NCBI GenBank assembly: GCA_038225475.1
Contig: JBBRRA010000003.1
Coordinates: 1 to 64,000 of the forward strand
Reading direction: 5' to 3'
Length of the DNA: 64,000 nt
From: Polymorphobacter_B sp038225475
Lineage (GTDB): Bacteria > Pseudomonadota > Alphaproteobacteria > Sphingomonadales > Sphingomonadaceae
Under the pieces are notes generated by a model, which was not told the origin of the DNA, searched no databases, and worked only from the letters and a program-made list of their open reading frames with translations. Positions within the stretch are counted from its first letter, which is position 1, and the number at the start of each line of letters is the position of its first letter. This document shows positions 26,542 through 34,827 of the stretch, piece after piece. Both the position numbers and the translations under genes were made by a program.

Positions 26542-26704
26542 TCGGGCAGATGCGATGGCTGACGCCGTCGCACCGGGAGGCGGCAGCTATCATACGCCTC
26601 GCAACGCACGCAAGCACTAAATGCCGAGCCAGCGGGTCTTGGCAAGCGCACCGCCCGCTGCCCATATGCCCCGCGAGGCCGAATCAGAGCCACAGGAGTC
26701 GCAT

Positions 26705-27604
26705 ATGGCCAGCCTTTCGACACCCGCCGCCGACAAGGCGAGTATTGCCGCGTTCAAACGCGACGTCATCGATGCCTCGGCGGACGCGATTGTCCTGGTC
26801 GATTTCTGGGCCGAATGGTGCGGGCCGTGCAAAACGCTGACACCGCTGCTGGAGAAAGTCGTCGCCGCGCGCGCCGCCCGCGTCCGGCTCGTCAAGATCG
26901 ACGTCGACAAGCATCAGGCGATCGCCGCGCAATTCCGTATCCAGTCGATCCCGACGGTCTATGCATTCGTCAAGGGCCAGCCGGTCGATGGCTTTGCCGG
27001 CGCGCTCGGCGAACGCGAACTTGCCGAATTCATCGACCGGCTGCTGGCCGCGGTCCCCGCCGGGCCGGGTGACGCCGAAGCCGAGATCGCCGAACTGGTC
27101 GAGGCGGCAAATGCCGCGCTGGCCGAAGGTGCATTCGCCGAAGCCGCCGAAATGTTTGCAGCACTCGCCGCCGAACTGCCCGACCGCGCCGATCTGGCAG
27201 CGGGGCATGCGCGCGCGCTGCTCGGGCTGGGCGAGGTCGATGCCGCGGCGGCGGCGCTGGCATCGGTACCGGCGGGCAGCAAGGATGCCGGCGTCGCGCA
27301 GGCGCGCGCTGCGCTGGCGTTGGCGCAGGCGGCGGTGCCGGTCGATGACCTCGCGGGGCTGGCGGCGCAGGTCGAGGCAATGCCCGACGACCATGCAGTG
27401 CGGTTCGAGCTGGCGGGCGGGTTGCTGGCGCGCGGTGACCGCGACGGTGCGGCGGCAGCGCTGCTCGACATCATCCGGCGCGACAGTGCATGGAATGACG
27501 GTGCGGCCAAGGCGCGGCTGCTGCAGCTGCTGGAAGCGGCAGGCTTTGCCGATCCGTGGGCGGCGGCGGTACGGCGCAAGCTGTCGACGATTTTGTTTGC
27601 TTGA
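26705..27604 (+). CDS. cnoX: thioredoxin-TPR co-chaperone (CnoX/YbbN type)
   Basis: The 299-aa protein has an N-terminal thioredoxin domain (about 15-115) with LVDFWAEWCGPCKTL (WCGPC at 38-42) and the cis-Pro in IQSIPTVYAFVKG. A C-terminal TPR-like helical region follows (NAALAEGAFAEAAEMFAALA and further repeats). CnoX proteins protect clients from aggregation and over-oxidation and hand them to GroEL. E. coli CnoX lacks the CxxC active site, whereas this copy keeps it, as reported for Caulobacter. AGGAG lies 6 nt before ATG 26705. It is followed at 13 nt by the Lon-domain gene. Confidence 0.88.
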   Translation: MASLSTPAADKASIAAFKRDVIDASADAIVLVDFWAEWCGPCKTLTPLLEKVVAARAARVRLVKIDVDKHQAIAAQFRIQSIPTVYAFVKGQPVDGFAGALGERELAEFIDRLLAAVPAGPGDAEAEIAELVEAANAALAEGAFAEAAEMFAALAAELPDRADLAAGHARALLGLGEVDAAAAALASVPAGSKDAGVAQARAALALAQAAVPVDDLAGLAAQVEAMPDDHAVRFELAGGLLARGDRDGAAAALLDIIRRDSAWNDGAAKARLLQLLEAAGFADPWAAAVRRKLSTILFA

Positions 27605-27617
27605 AGGAATGCCGGCG

Positions 27618-28265
27618 ATGACCGACCTCGACGATGACGGCATGCTGCCCGCGGTGATCCCGGTGTTTCCGCTCGACGGCGCGGTGCTGTTGCCGCGCGC
27701 GGTGCTGCCGCTCAATATTTTCGAGCCGCGCTATCTGGCAATGGTGCGCGACGCGATGGCCGGGCCACGGCTGATCGGCATGATCCAGTCGCGCGGACCG
27801 GCAGGCGACGGCGGCCGCCCGGCGCTGTTCGGTGTTGGCTGCGCCGGACGGATCACCGACTATACCGAGACCGACGACGGCCGCATGATCATCGCGTTGA
27901 CCGGCGTGGTGCGGTTTTCGGTAACGCGCGAACTCGATGTGACCACGCCCTATCGTCAGGTGCTGCCCGATTTCGAAGCGTTCGCCGACGATAGCGGCGA
28001 GCCACTGCCGCTGGCGCATGCGGCACGCGCCGCGCTCGAGAAGGAATTGCGCGGTTATCTCGATACGCAGGGGCTGAGCGCCGATTGGGGTGCGGTGGCG
28101 CAGGCTGACGACGAGTCGCTGGTGACGACGCTTGCAGCGGTGTGCCCGTTCGATGCGGTCGAAAAGCAGGCACTGCTCGAAGCGCGCGATCTGCCCGCAC
28201 GTGCGGCGACACTGACCGCGCTGATGACCTTTGCGCAGGGTCCGGGCGTGGCGACACGGCAGTGA
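27618..28265 (+). CDS. Lon substrate-binding (LON N-domain) protein
   Basis: The 215-aa protein is made of the Lon N-terminal domain alone: PAVIPVFPLDGAVLLPRAVL, PLNIFEPRYLAMVRDAM, and IALTGVVRFSV. It has no AAA+ or protease part, so it is not Lon itself. Such stand-alone proteins are common in alphaproteobacteria, and their role is not established. ATG 27618 lies 9 nt after GAAGGA. Its stop overlaps the GTG of the Trm112 gene (GTGA). Confidence 0.88.
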   Translation: MTDLDDDGMLPAVIPVFPLDGAVLLPRAVLPLNIFEPRYLAMVRDAMAGPRLIGMIQSRGPAGDGGRPALFGVGCAGRITDYTETDDGRMIIALTGVVRFSVTRELDVTTPYRQVLPDFEAFADDSGEPLPLAHAARAALEKELRGYLDTQGLSADWGAVAQADDESLVTTLAAVCPFDAVEKQALLEARDLPARAATLTALMTFAQGPGVATRQ

Positions 28266-28456
28266 CCACCGGCGCCGACAGCGATGCACTCGATCCGCGG
28301 CTCCTCGTGATCCTCGTATGCCCGCTGACTCGCACGACGCTGCGCCATGACGCGGCGGCGCACGAGCTGATCTCCGACGCCGCCGGGCTTGCCTATCCGA
28401 TTCGCGATGGTGTGCCGATCATGCTGGCGGATCAGGCGCGCGTGCTTCCCGGCTGA
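28262..28456 (+). CDS. Trm112 family protein
   Basis: The 64-aa protein has DPRLLVILVCPLTRTTLRHD, then ISDAAGLAYPIRDGVPIML. The LVCP start and the AYPIRDGIPIML finish define the Trm112/UPF0434 family, small zinc-ribbon-like proteins that in eukaryotes activate methyltransferases. Only the first Cys of the usual set is retained (VCPLT rather than CPxC), so zinc binding is doubtful. GTG 28262 overlaps the upstream stop, indicating co-translation with the Lon-domain gene. Confidence 0.88.
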   Translation: MTTGADSDALDPRLLVILVCPLTRTTLRHDAAAHELISDAAGLAYPIRDGVPIMLADQARVLPG

Positions 28457-28473
28457 CCACGACCGCCGTCTCG

Positions 28474-28821
28474 ATGGCCTTTCAGCTCAAGCTCAAGGCA
28501 CAGATCCTGTGTGGTCCCGACATCGCGATGGGGCCGGGCAAGGCAGCACTGCTCGATGCGATCGGCGTCGAAGGGTCGATTTCGGCGGCGGCGCGCACGC
28601 TCGGCATGAGCTATCGCCGCGCGTGGCTGCTGGTCGACAGCATGAACCGCTGCTGGGCGCACGCGCTGGTGGCAACCGCGCATGGCGGGCGGCGCGGCGG
28701 CGGTGCGGTGCTGACGCCGCTGGGCGCACAGGTGCTGGGCAACTTCCGCGCGCTCGAAGCCGCGATGGCGGCTGCCGCAGCCACCCCGGCGGCGGCGCTG
28801 ATTGCCGATCTCGCGCGCTAG
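28474..28821 (+). CDS. ModE-type winged-helix regulator without molybdate domain
   Basis: The 115-aa protein is a LysR/ModE-type winged helix: DIAMGPGKAALLDAIGVEGS, ISAAARTLGMSYRRAWLLVD, then SMNRCW and a glycine-rich wing (GGRRGGGAVLTPLG). E. coli ModE carries two C-terminal molybdate-binding (TOBE) domains. They are absent here, as in many short alphaproteobacterial members. It lies just upstream of modABC, and a ModE-like palindrome sits between, so it probably controls the transporter. How it senses molybdate is unclear. Confidence 0.85.
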   Translation: MAFQLKLKAQILCGPDIAMGPGKAALLDAIGVEGSISAAARTLGMSYRRAWLLVDSMNRCWAHALVATAHGGRRGGGAVLTPLGAQVLGNFRALEAAMAAAAATPAAALIADLAR

Positions 28822-28837
28822 ACCCGAATTGCGTCGT

Positions 28838-28863
28838 GCATTATATCTGGCGGAATATATCGC
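28838..28863. promoter_or_regulatory. ModE-like operator upstream of modA
   Basis: GCATTATAT-N8-ATATATCGC is an inverted repeat whose central half-sites (CATTATAT and ATATATCG, 8 nt apart) match the E. coli ModE box CGTTATAT-N8-ACATAACG in 13 of 16 positions with identical spacing. It lies about 25 bp before the modA start. A -10-like TATAT is embedded in it, which would suit repression. Confidence 0.75.
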
Positions 28864-28882
28864 TCAGCATGGCGACGGGAGG

Positions 28883-29647
28883 ATGGCGGTGCGCGTGTTT
28901 CGAACGCTGATGGCGGTGCTCGCGCTTGCCACGACCGCGCCCGCGTTGGCTGAAACCGGGCCGCTGGTGCTTGCCGCCGCCAGCCTGCAGGAATCGTTGA
29001 ATGCCGAAGCCGATGCGTTCGCTGCGACCGGGCAGCCGCGCCCGGTGCTGTCGTTCGGTGCCTCGTCGGCGCTGGCGCGGCAAGTCATTGCCGGGGCTAC
29101 TGCCGACCTGTTCGTCGCTGCCGATGAGGACTGGATGGACGCGGTCGCCAAAGCCAACCTGCTGCGCGCCGGCACGCGGTCGACACTGGTGACCAACCGG
29201 CTCGTGCTGATCGCCCCCGCGCTGCAACCGTTGCGGCTGCGGATCGCGCCGAATTTCGCGCTGGCGGCGGCACTCGGCGGCGGCAAGCTCGCCATGGCGG
29301 ACCCCGACAGCGTGCCGGCGGGAAAGTACGGCAAAGCGGCGCTGACGGCGCTCGGCGTCTGGGCAGCGGTCGAACCTGCCGTGGCGCGCGCCGAGAACGT
29401 CCGTGCCGCGCTGGCGCTGGTGTCGCGCGGCGCGGCGCGTGCCGGGATCGTCTATGCCACCGACGCGAAAGCGGACCGCGGTGTCGTGGTGGCGGGCGTC
29501 TTCCCGGCAGCGACGCACGCGCCGATCACCTATCCCATCGGCGTGCTGGCCGGATCGCAGAACCGCAGTGCCGAGCGGTTCCGCACGTTTCTGCAGTCGG
29601 TGTCGGGTCGCGCGATTTTCCGCAGCTATGGTTTCGGCACGCGTTGA
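28883..29647 (+). CDS. modA: molybdate ABC transporter, periplasmic binding protein
   Basis: The product is about 254 aa. The signal peptide is FRTLMAVLALATTAPALA, followed by the ModA start LVLAAASLQESLNAEADAFA, SFGASSALARQVIAGATADL, FVAADEDWMDA and RAGIVYATDA. It binds molybdate (or tungstate) for the ModB/ModC importer. ATG 28883 touches the GGGAGG ribosome site, so the GTG at 28889, 6 nt downstream of it, may be the true start. Its stop overlaps the modB start (TTGA). Confidence 0.93.
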   Translation: MAVRVFRTLMAVLALATTAPALAETGPLVLAAASLQESLNAEADAFAATGQPRPVLSFGASSALARQVIAGATADLFVAADEDWMDAVAKANLLRAGTRSTLVTNRLVLIAPALQPLRLRIAPNFALAAALGGGKLAMADPDSVPAGKYGKAALTALGVWAAVEPAVARAENVRAALALVSRGAARAGIVYATDAKADRGVVVAGVFPAATHAPITYPIGVLAGSQNRSAERFRTFLQSVSGRAIFRSYGFGTR

Positions 29648-30339
29648 GCGCGTTGTCCCCGGCGGAATGGACGGCGCTCGCGCTGTCGGTAAAGGTCGGG
29701 CTGTGGTCGGTGGCCGCCACGCTGCCGTTGGCGTTTGCGCTCGCCTATGTGCTGGCGCGCGGGCGCTTTCCGGGCAAGGCGCTGCTTGATGCGGTGGTGC
29801 ATTTGCCGCTGGTGCTGCCCCCGGTGGTGACGGGGTTTGCGCTGCTGCTGGCATTCGGACGGACCGGCTGGGCTGGCATCCTGCTCGACCGGGCTTTCGG
29901 CACCACGGTGCTGTTCCGCTGGACCGGTGCGGCGATCGCGGCCGCGATCATGGCGTTGCCGCTGGTAGTGCGGGCGATGCGGCTGTCGATCGAGGCGGTC
30001 GACCGGCGGCTCGAAACGGCGGCGCGCACGCTCGGCGCGTCGCGTTGGCGGGTGTTCGCCACCATCACGCTCCCGCTCAGCCTGCCGGGCGTGATCGCCG
30101 GCGCGGTGCTGGGGTTTGCGCGTTCGGTCGGCGAGTTCGGCGCGACGATCACCTTCGTCTCGAACATTCCGGGCGAGACGCAGACGCTGCCATTGCTGAT
30201 CAACAGCCTGTTGCAGGTGCCCGGCAGCGAGGCGGCGGCGTTGCGGCTGTCGGGCGTCGCGGTTGCGTTATCGTTGGTGGCGCTGCTGGTGTCCGACCGG
30301 CTGGCGCGCGCCGCCGGGCGCGGTTCTGCCGGTGTTTGA
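29644..30339 (+). CDS. modB: molybdate ABC transporter permease
   Basis: The 231-aa membrane permease has five or six helices and the binding-protein-dependent EAA loop LETAARTLGASRWRVFATIT followed by LPLSLPGVIAGAVLGFARSV and GEFGATITFVSNIPGETQTL. This is a standard ModB sequence. Translation begins at TTG 29644, overlapping the modA stop, and its own stop lies 8 nt inside modC, so the three are coupled. Confidence 0.94.
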   Translation: MSALSPAEWTALALSVKVGLWSVAATLPLAFALAYVLARGRFPGKALLDAVVHLPLVLPPVVTGFALLLAFGRTGWAGILLDRAFGTTVLFRWTGAAIAAAIMALPLVVRAMRLSIEAVDRRLETAARTLGASRWRVFATITLPLSLPGVIAGAVLGFARSVGEFGATITFVSNIPGETQTLPLLINSLLQVPGSEAAALRLSGVAVALSLVALLVSDRLARAAGRGSAGV

Positions 30340-30961
30340 TATCGACGTCACCGTGCAGCGCGGCGATTTCGCGCTGGCGCTGCGCTTTGTAACCGGTGCC
30401 GGACTGACCGCGCTGTTCGGACCGTCGGGTGCGGGCAAGACGAGTGTGCTCGATATGGTCGCCGGCACGCTGCGACCGGCGGCGGGGCGCATCGTCGTCG
30501 GCGGGGCGGTGCTGTTCGATAGCGCGGCGCGAATCGATGTATCGCCAGAGGCGCGCCGCGCCGGCTATGTGTTCCAGGACGGGCGGTTGTTCCCCCACCT
30601 CCGCGTCCGTGCCAACCTGCTGTATGGCGCGCGCCGTACGGGCGGCGTGCCGGGGATCGGCTTCGACGATGCGGTGGCGTTGCTCGGGATCGCGCATTTG
30701 CTTGCCCGCTGGCCAGCGACGCTGTCGGGGGGCGAGGCGCAGCGCGTCGCGATCGGGCGGGCGCTGCTTAGCGGCCCGCGGTTTCTGGTGATGGACGAGC
30801 CGTTGACCGGCCTCGACCGGGCCCGCCGCAACGAAGTGCTGACGGTGATCGAGCGGCTGCGCGACGAACTGCGGCTGCCGGTGCTCTATGTCACGCACGA
30901 CGGAGCCGAAGTGGCCCGGCTGGCGACGCACCGCGTCGACATCGAAACGGTGGCGGTGTAG
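30332..30961 (+). CDS. modC: molybdate ABC transporter ATP-binding protein (short form)
   Basis: The 209-aa ABC ATPase has Walker A FGPSGAGKTSVL, Q-loop VFQDGRLFPHL, signature LSGGEAQRVAIGRALL, Walker B FLVMDEPLTGLD, and the switch His in VLYVTHD. It is the motor of the ModAB importer. Typical ModC proteins are about 350 aa because of a C-terminal TOBE/Mop domain that binds molybdate; this one stops right after the nucleotide-binding domain. GTG 30332 (MFDIDVTV) overlaps modB by 8 nt. Confidence 0.93.
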   Translation: MFDIDVTVQRGDFALALRFVTGAGLTALFGPSGAGKTSVLDMVAGTLRPAAGRIVVGGAVLFDSAARIDVSPEARRAGYVFQDGRLFPHLRVRANLLYGARRTGGVPGIGFDDAVALLGIAHLLARWPATLSGGEAQRVAIGRALLSGPRFLVMDEPLTGLDRARRNEVLTVIERLRDELRLPVLYVTHDGAEVARLATHRVDIETVAV

Positions 30962-30971
30962 TTCGGGGGCG

Positions 30972-31715
30972 ATGTTTCCGCTGTTCCGCCGCGCCGAGCC
31001 GGCCCTTCCGCAAACGCTGATCGTCGGTGGCCGCACGGTGCCATTGCAGGTGGCGCGCGATGCCCGCACGCGGCGACTGCTGCTCCGCGCCGATGCCACC
31101 CGTGGCCTGCTGCGCATTACGGTACCGCCACGAGCGCGGCTGGCCGAGGTACAGGCGCTGCTCGACGGGCATTCGGCGTGGATCGCAACGCAGGTCGCGC
31201 GTTGGCCGCAGCCGCAGCCGCTGGTCCCCGGCGGCCGCGTGCCGTTCGACGGCGGTAGCCTGCGGCTCGACTGGCAGCCCGAGCGCGTGCGCGGTGTGGT
31301 GCGCGACGGCGACTGCTTGTGCATCGGCGGCAGCGCTGCGACGCTCCCCGGCCGGGTCCGGCGCTGGCTGAGCACCGCCGCGCTTGCCGATCTCGATCCC
31401 GCCACGCATGCGCTCGCAGCGCAGATCGGGCGGCGGCTGACGCAGGTTACCGTTCGCGATCCCGCGACGCGCTGGGGCAGTTGCATCGGCGGCGCCGCGC
31501 CGCGCATCGGCTATAGCTGGCGGCTGATTATGGCCCCGGCATGGGTGCGGCACAGCGTGGTCGCGCATGAGGTGGCGCATTTGGAGCATGCCAACCACGG
31601 CGCAGCGTTCTGGGCATTGGCGGCCGATTTGAACGGCGGCAGTCCGGCGGCGGCACGGGCGTGGCTGCGCGATCATGGCAGTGCACTGCACTGGGTCGGG
31701 CGTACCGGACTTTAA
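30972..31715 (+). CDS. YgjP-type (M48-like, DUF45) metallopeptidase family protein
   Basis: The 247-aa protein has the DUF45/YgjP features: TRRLLLRADATRGLLRITVP, PATRWGSCIGG (the WGSC signature), YSWRLIMAP, and the zinc motif VVAHEVAHLEHANHGAAFW with HExxH plus a downstream His. A metalloprotease activity is assumed from the motif; physiological substrates are unknown. ATG 30972 follows the modC stop by 10 nt, so it may be read from the mod transcript. Confidence 0.88.
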   Translation: MFPLFRRAEPALPQTLIVGGRTVPLQVARDARTRRLLLRADATRGLLRITVPPRARLAEVQALLDGHSAWIATQVARWPQPQPLVPGGRVPFDGGSLRLDWQPERVRGVVRDGDCLCIGGSAATLPGRVRRWLSTAALADLDPATHALAAQIGRRLTQVTVRDPATRWGSCIGGAAPRIGYSWRLIMAPAWVRHSVVAHEVAHLEHANHGAAFWALAADLNGGSPAAARAWLRDHGSALHWVGRTGL

Positions 31716-31719
31716 ACGC

Positions 31720-31806
31720 TGGTGCCCGCGGCCGGAATCGAACCGGCATAGAGTTGCCTCTGAGGGATTTTAAGTCCCTTGCGTCTACCAATTCCGCCAC
31801 GCGGGC
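31720..31806 (-). tRNA. tRNA-Leu (anticodon TAA)
   Basis: The reverse complement is an 87-nt class II tRNA. It has acceptor GCCCGCG/CGCGGGC, D arm with GGTAGACGC, anticodon arm AGGGA-CTTAAAA-TCCCT (anticodon TAA), a long variable arm, and T arm GCCGG-TTCGATT-CCGGC. The discriminator is A, with encoded CCA (31722-31720). Confidence 0.96.
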
Positions 31807-31822
31807 ACGCGCGGCGTGCGGG

Positions 31823-32104
31823 TTACGCCATATTGAGGCGTTCGCGCAAATCCTTGCCGGGCTTGAAATAGGGCACGCGCTTCGCATCGACGTCGACCGC
31901 CGTGCCGGTGCGCGGATTACGCCCGGTCCGCGCGTCGCGCTGACGGGTGGAAAACGCACCGAAGCCGCGCAATTCGACGCGCCGCCCCTCGGAAAGCGCG
32001 GCGGCGATCGATTCGAACACCGTGGCGACGAGCCCTTCGACTTCGCGTTGTGTCAGGTGCGGATTGGCTGCCGCAACCGAATGGACCAGTTCAGAGCGGA
32101 TCAT
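31823..32104 (-). CDS. ihfB: integration host factor subunit beta
   Basis: The 93-aa DNABII protein is MIRSELVHSVAAANPHLTQR, with the arm sequence RDARTGRNPRTGTAVDVDAK. The proline of RNPRTG intercalates into bent DNA. The length and the position downstream of rpsA match ihfB across proteobacteria. It forms the IHF heterodimer that bends DNA at promoters, including sigma-54 promoters such as the one at 16361. It is preceded by an AT-rich palindrome-containing spacer (32226-32271) that separates it from rpsA. Confidence 0.95.
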   Translation of the reverse strand: MIRSELVHSVAAANPHLTQREVEGLVATVFESIAAALSEGRRVELRGFGAFSTRQRDARTGRNPRTGTAVDVDAKRVPYFKPGKDLRERLNMA

Positions 32105-32225
32105 GCCTCGTTACCCCAACAGCTTAAAACGATCGTATCGTCCGAGCGCGCGCCTTTTCAAGCGGATGCACACGAGCGATACGACAGTTTAACAAACTAT
32201 CAATGGAAACGAAACGCTTGAAATG

Positions 32226-32271
32226 CTTGGACGGTGTAAAAACTTTTTACGGTTTATAAACTAAGTCCAAG
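32226..32271. repeat. nested palindromes between rpsA and ihfB
   Basis: An outer inverted repeat CTTGGAC (32226-32232) and GTCCAAG (32265-32271) encloses two perfect AT-rich palindromes: GTAAAAA-C-TTTTTAC (32236-32250) and GTTTATAAAC (32252-32261). It lies directly after the rpsA stop on the minus strand and could act as its terminator, as an ihfB regulatory site, or both. Confidence 0.5.
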
Positions 32272-32277
32272 TGTCGC

Positions 32278-33990
32278 TCAGCTGTCCTTGGCGCGGTTGA
32301 GCGCAGCACCGAGGATATCGCCCAGCGACGCGCCCGAATCGGACGAGCCATATTGCGCCACGGCCTGCTTGTCGGAGGCGATCTGCTCGGCCTTGATGCT
32401 GAGCGTCGGAGCCTTGTTGCGTTCAAAGCCGATGACCATCGCATCGACCTTCTGGCCGACCTGGAAGCGCTCGGCGCGCTGGTCGTCGCGGTCGCGGCTC
32501 AGATCGCCACGCTTGATGAAGGCACGAACGCCGCCTTCGCCGACTTCGACCTCGAGCCCGCCATCGCGCGCCTCGACGACGGTGACGGTGACGACCTGGT
32601 TCTTGCGCAGGTCGCTGCCACCATCGGCGTGCGCCACGGGTGCGGCGGCCTTGCTGTCATCGAGCTGCTTGATGCCAAGGCTGATGCGCTCCTTCTCGAC
32701 ATCGACTTCAAGCACGACGGCGCGGACGCGCTCGCCCTTGTGGTGTGTCGCCAGCGCCTGCTCGCCCGACAGGCCCCACGCGATGTCGGACATGTGGACC
32801 ATGCCATCGACTTCGCCGTCGAGGCCGATGAACAGCCCGAACTCGGTCGAATTCTTGACTTCGCCCTCGACGATCGTGCCGACGGGGCTGGTCTCGGCGA
32901 ACACTTCCCACGGATTGCGCTGCGCCTGCTTGAGCCCGAGCGAGATGCGGCGCTTGTCCTCGTCGACTTCGAGCACGAGGACTTCGACTTCCTGGCTGGT
33001 CGAAACGATCTTGCCGGGGTGGACGTTCTTCTTGACCCACGACATTTCGCTGACGTGGACCAGCCCTTCGATGCCGGGCTCGAGCTCGACGAACGCACCA
33101 TATTCGGTGATGTTGGTGACGCGCCCGGTGAACTTGCCGCCGACCGGATATTTCGCTGCCGCTGCCGACCACGGATCGGCCTCGAGCTGCTTCATGCCGA
33201 GGCTGATGCGCTGCGTCTCGCGGTTGATGCGGACGATCTGGACGCGCAGCGTGTCGCCGATGTTGAGCACTTCGCTCGGGTGGCCGACGCGCTTGTAGCT
33301 CATGTCGGTGACATGCAGCAGGCCGTCGATGCCGCCGAGGTCGACGAACGCACCGTAATCGGTGATGTTCTTGACGACACCGTCGACGATCTGGCCCTCG
33401 GCGAGGCTCTGGATCAGCCCGGTGCGCGCCTCGGCGCGGCTCTCCTCGAGGATCGAGCGGCGCGACACGACGATGTTGCCGCGCTTGCGGTCCATCTTGA
33501 GGATCACGAACGGCTGCGGCAGGTTCATCAGCGGGGTGACGTCGCGCACCGGGCGAACATCGACCTGGCTGCCGGGCAGGAACGCCACGGCGCCCGACAG
33601 GTCGACGGTGAAGCCGCCCTTGACGCGGCCGAAGATCACGCCCTCGACGCGCTCGCCGGCGGCGTACTGCGTCTCGAGCGTGTCCCATGCGGCTTCGCGG
33701 CGGGCGCGGTCGCGCGACAGCATCGCCTCGCCCATCGCATTTTCGACGCGGTCGACATAGACTTCGACTTCGTCGCCGACGTTGATTTCGGCCTTCATGC
33801 CCGGCATCGCGAATTCGCGCAGCGGCACGCGGCCTTCGGACTTCAGCCCGACGTCGATCACCGCGAGATCATTTTCGATCGCGGTAACGCGACCCTTGAC
33901 GACCCGGCCTTCGAACGATTGATTCTTGCCGAGCGAGCTTTCGAGCATCGCGGCGAAATCGTCGCGGGTCGGTTGGGCAGCAGAAGCCAT
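32278..33990 (-). CDS. rpsA: 30S ribosomal protein S1
   Basis: The 570-aa protein has six S1 RNA-binding repeats, for example GRVVKGRVTAIENDLAVIDV, GLKSEGRVPLREF, NITDYGAFVDLGGIDGLLHV, TDMSYKRVGHPSEVLNIGD, NITEYGAFVELEPGIEGLVH and NSTEFGLFIGLDGEVDGMVH. It brings mRNA to the 30S subunit. The gene order cmk-rpsA-ihfB is the classical proteobacterial one. Length is normal. Confidence 0.97.
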   Translation of the reverse strand: MASAAQPTRDDFAAMLESSLGKNQSFEGRVVKGRVTAIENDLAVIDVGLKSEGRVPLREFAMPGMKAEINVGDEVEVYVDRVENAMGEAMLSRDRARREAAWDTLETQYAAGERVEGVIFGRVKGGFTVDLSGAVAFLPGSQVDVRPVRDVTPLMNLPQPFVILKMDRKRGNIVVSRRSILEESRAEARTGLIQSLAEGQIVDGVVKNITDYGAFVDLGGIDGLLHVTDMSYKRVGHPSEVLNIGDTLRVQIVRINRETQRISLGMKQLEADPWSAAAAKYPVGGKFTGRVTNITEYGAFVELEPGIEGLVHVSEMSWVKKNVHPGKIVSTSQEVEVLVLEVDEDKRRISLGLKQAQRNPWEVFAETSPVGTIVEGEVKNSTEFGLFIGLDGEVDGMVHMSDIAWGLSGEQALATHHKGERVRAVVLEVDVEKERISLGIKQLDDSKAAAPVAHADGGSDLRKNQVVTVTVVEARDGGLEVEVGEGGVRAFIKRGDLSRDRDDQRAERFQVGQKVDAMVIGFERNKAPTLSIKAEQIASDKQAVAQYGSSDSGASLGDILGAALNRAKDS

Positions 33991-34118
33991 TCAGTAACCT
34001 CGAATTTAACCGGCCGGCACCATGCCCGCCGTTCTTCGCCGACGCGCCGCACCATGCTGCACGCCCTGTTTCGCAAAGACTGGCGGATGGCCATGGCCGT
34101 TTCCGTACAGCTTGTTTG

Positions 34119-34751
34119 CTAGTCGTGTCCGGCAACCCGCGCCTGAATCAGCGCAATCGCCCGTGCGACGGCCGCGTCTATACCCAGATCGGTGGTGTCG
34201 AGCAAGGCGGCGTCGTCGGCGCGCAGCAGCGGGGCCGCACTGCGCGCGGTGTCGCGCGCATCGCGTTCGAGGATATCGGCGAGCACCGTTGCAAACGGCA
34301 ACGCATGACCGGCATTGGCAAGCTCGGCCGCGCGGCGCGCCGTGCGTGCCTCGGCGCTGGCGGTCACGAACAGCTTGGCGCTGGCGTCGGGAACGATCAC
34401 GGTCCCGATATCGCGCCCATCGAGCACCGCGCCGCCGGGTTGTGCGGCGAACGCCCGTTGCCGTTCGAGCAGCGCGGCGCGAACCGCCGGATGTGCCGAT
34501 ACGATCGACGCGGCCTGCGCGTTCGCCGCGCTCATCAGATCGGCATCGTCGAGCAACGCGGGGTCGAACATGACGGCCGCAATCGCCGCGCGCGCCGCAT
34601 CGGCCGGGTCGTGCCCGGCCTGCCGCAGCGATAGCCCGACGGCGCGGTACAGCTTGCCGGTATCCAGATGCGGCAACCCGAAGTGCCGCCCAAGCGCACG
34701 CGCGATGGTGCCCTTGCCGCTCGCAGCGGGGCCATCGACGGCGATGATCAT
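34119..34751 (-). CDS. cmk: cytidylate kinase
   Basis: The 210-aa P-loop kinase is MIIAVDGPAASGKGTIARAL, with LDTGKLYRAVGLSLRQAG, VLDGRDIGTVIVPDA and the lid RDARDTARSAAPLLRADDA. It phosphorylates CMP and dCMP to the diphosphates. It is full length, and 128 nt separate it from rpsA, room for the rpsA promoter and leader. ATG at 34751. Confidence 0.96.
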   Translation of the reverse strand: MIIAVDGPAASGKGTIARALGRHFGLPHLDTGKLYRAVGLSLRQAGHDPADAARAAIAAVMFDPALLDDADLMSAANAQAASIVSAHPAVRAALLERQRAFAAQPGGAVLDGRDIGTVIVPDASAKLFVTASAEARTARRAAELANAGHALPFATVLADILERDARDTARSAAPLLRADDAALLDTTDLGIDAAVARAIALIQARVAGHD

Positions 34752-34827
34752 GAACGAAAGTCGGCGGCTGGCGTTGTCATGCAGTGCGCATAGACTGCGC
34801 TCGACGATTCAGACAAGGCGAGACCCG

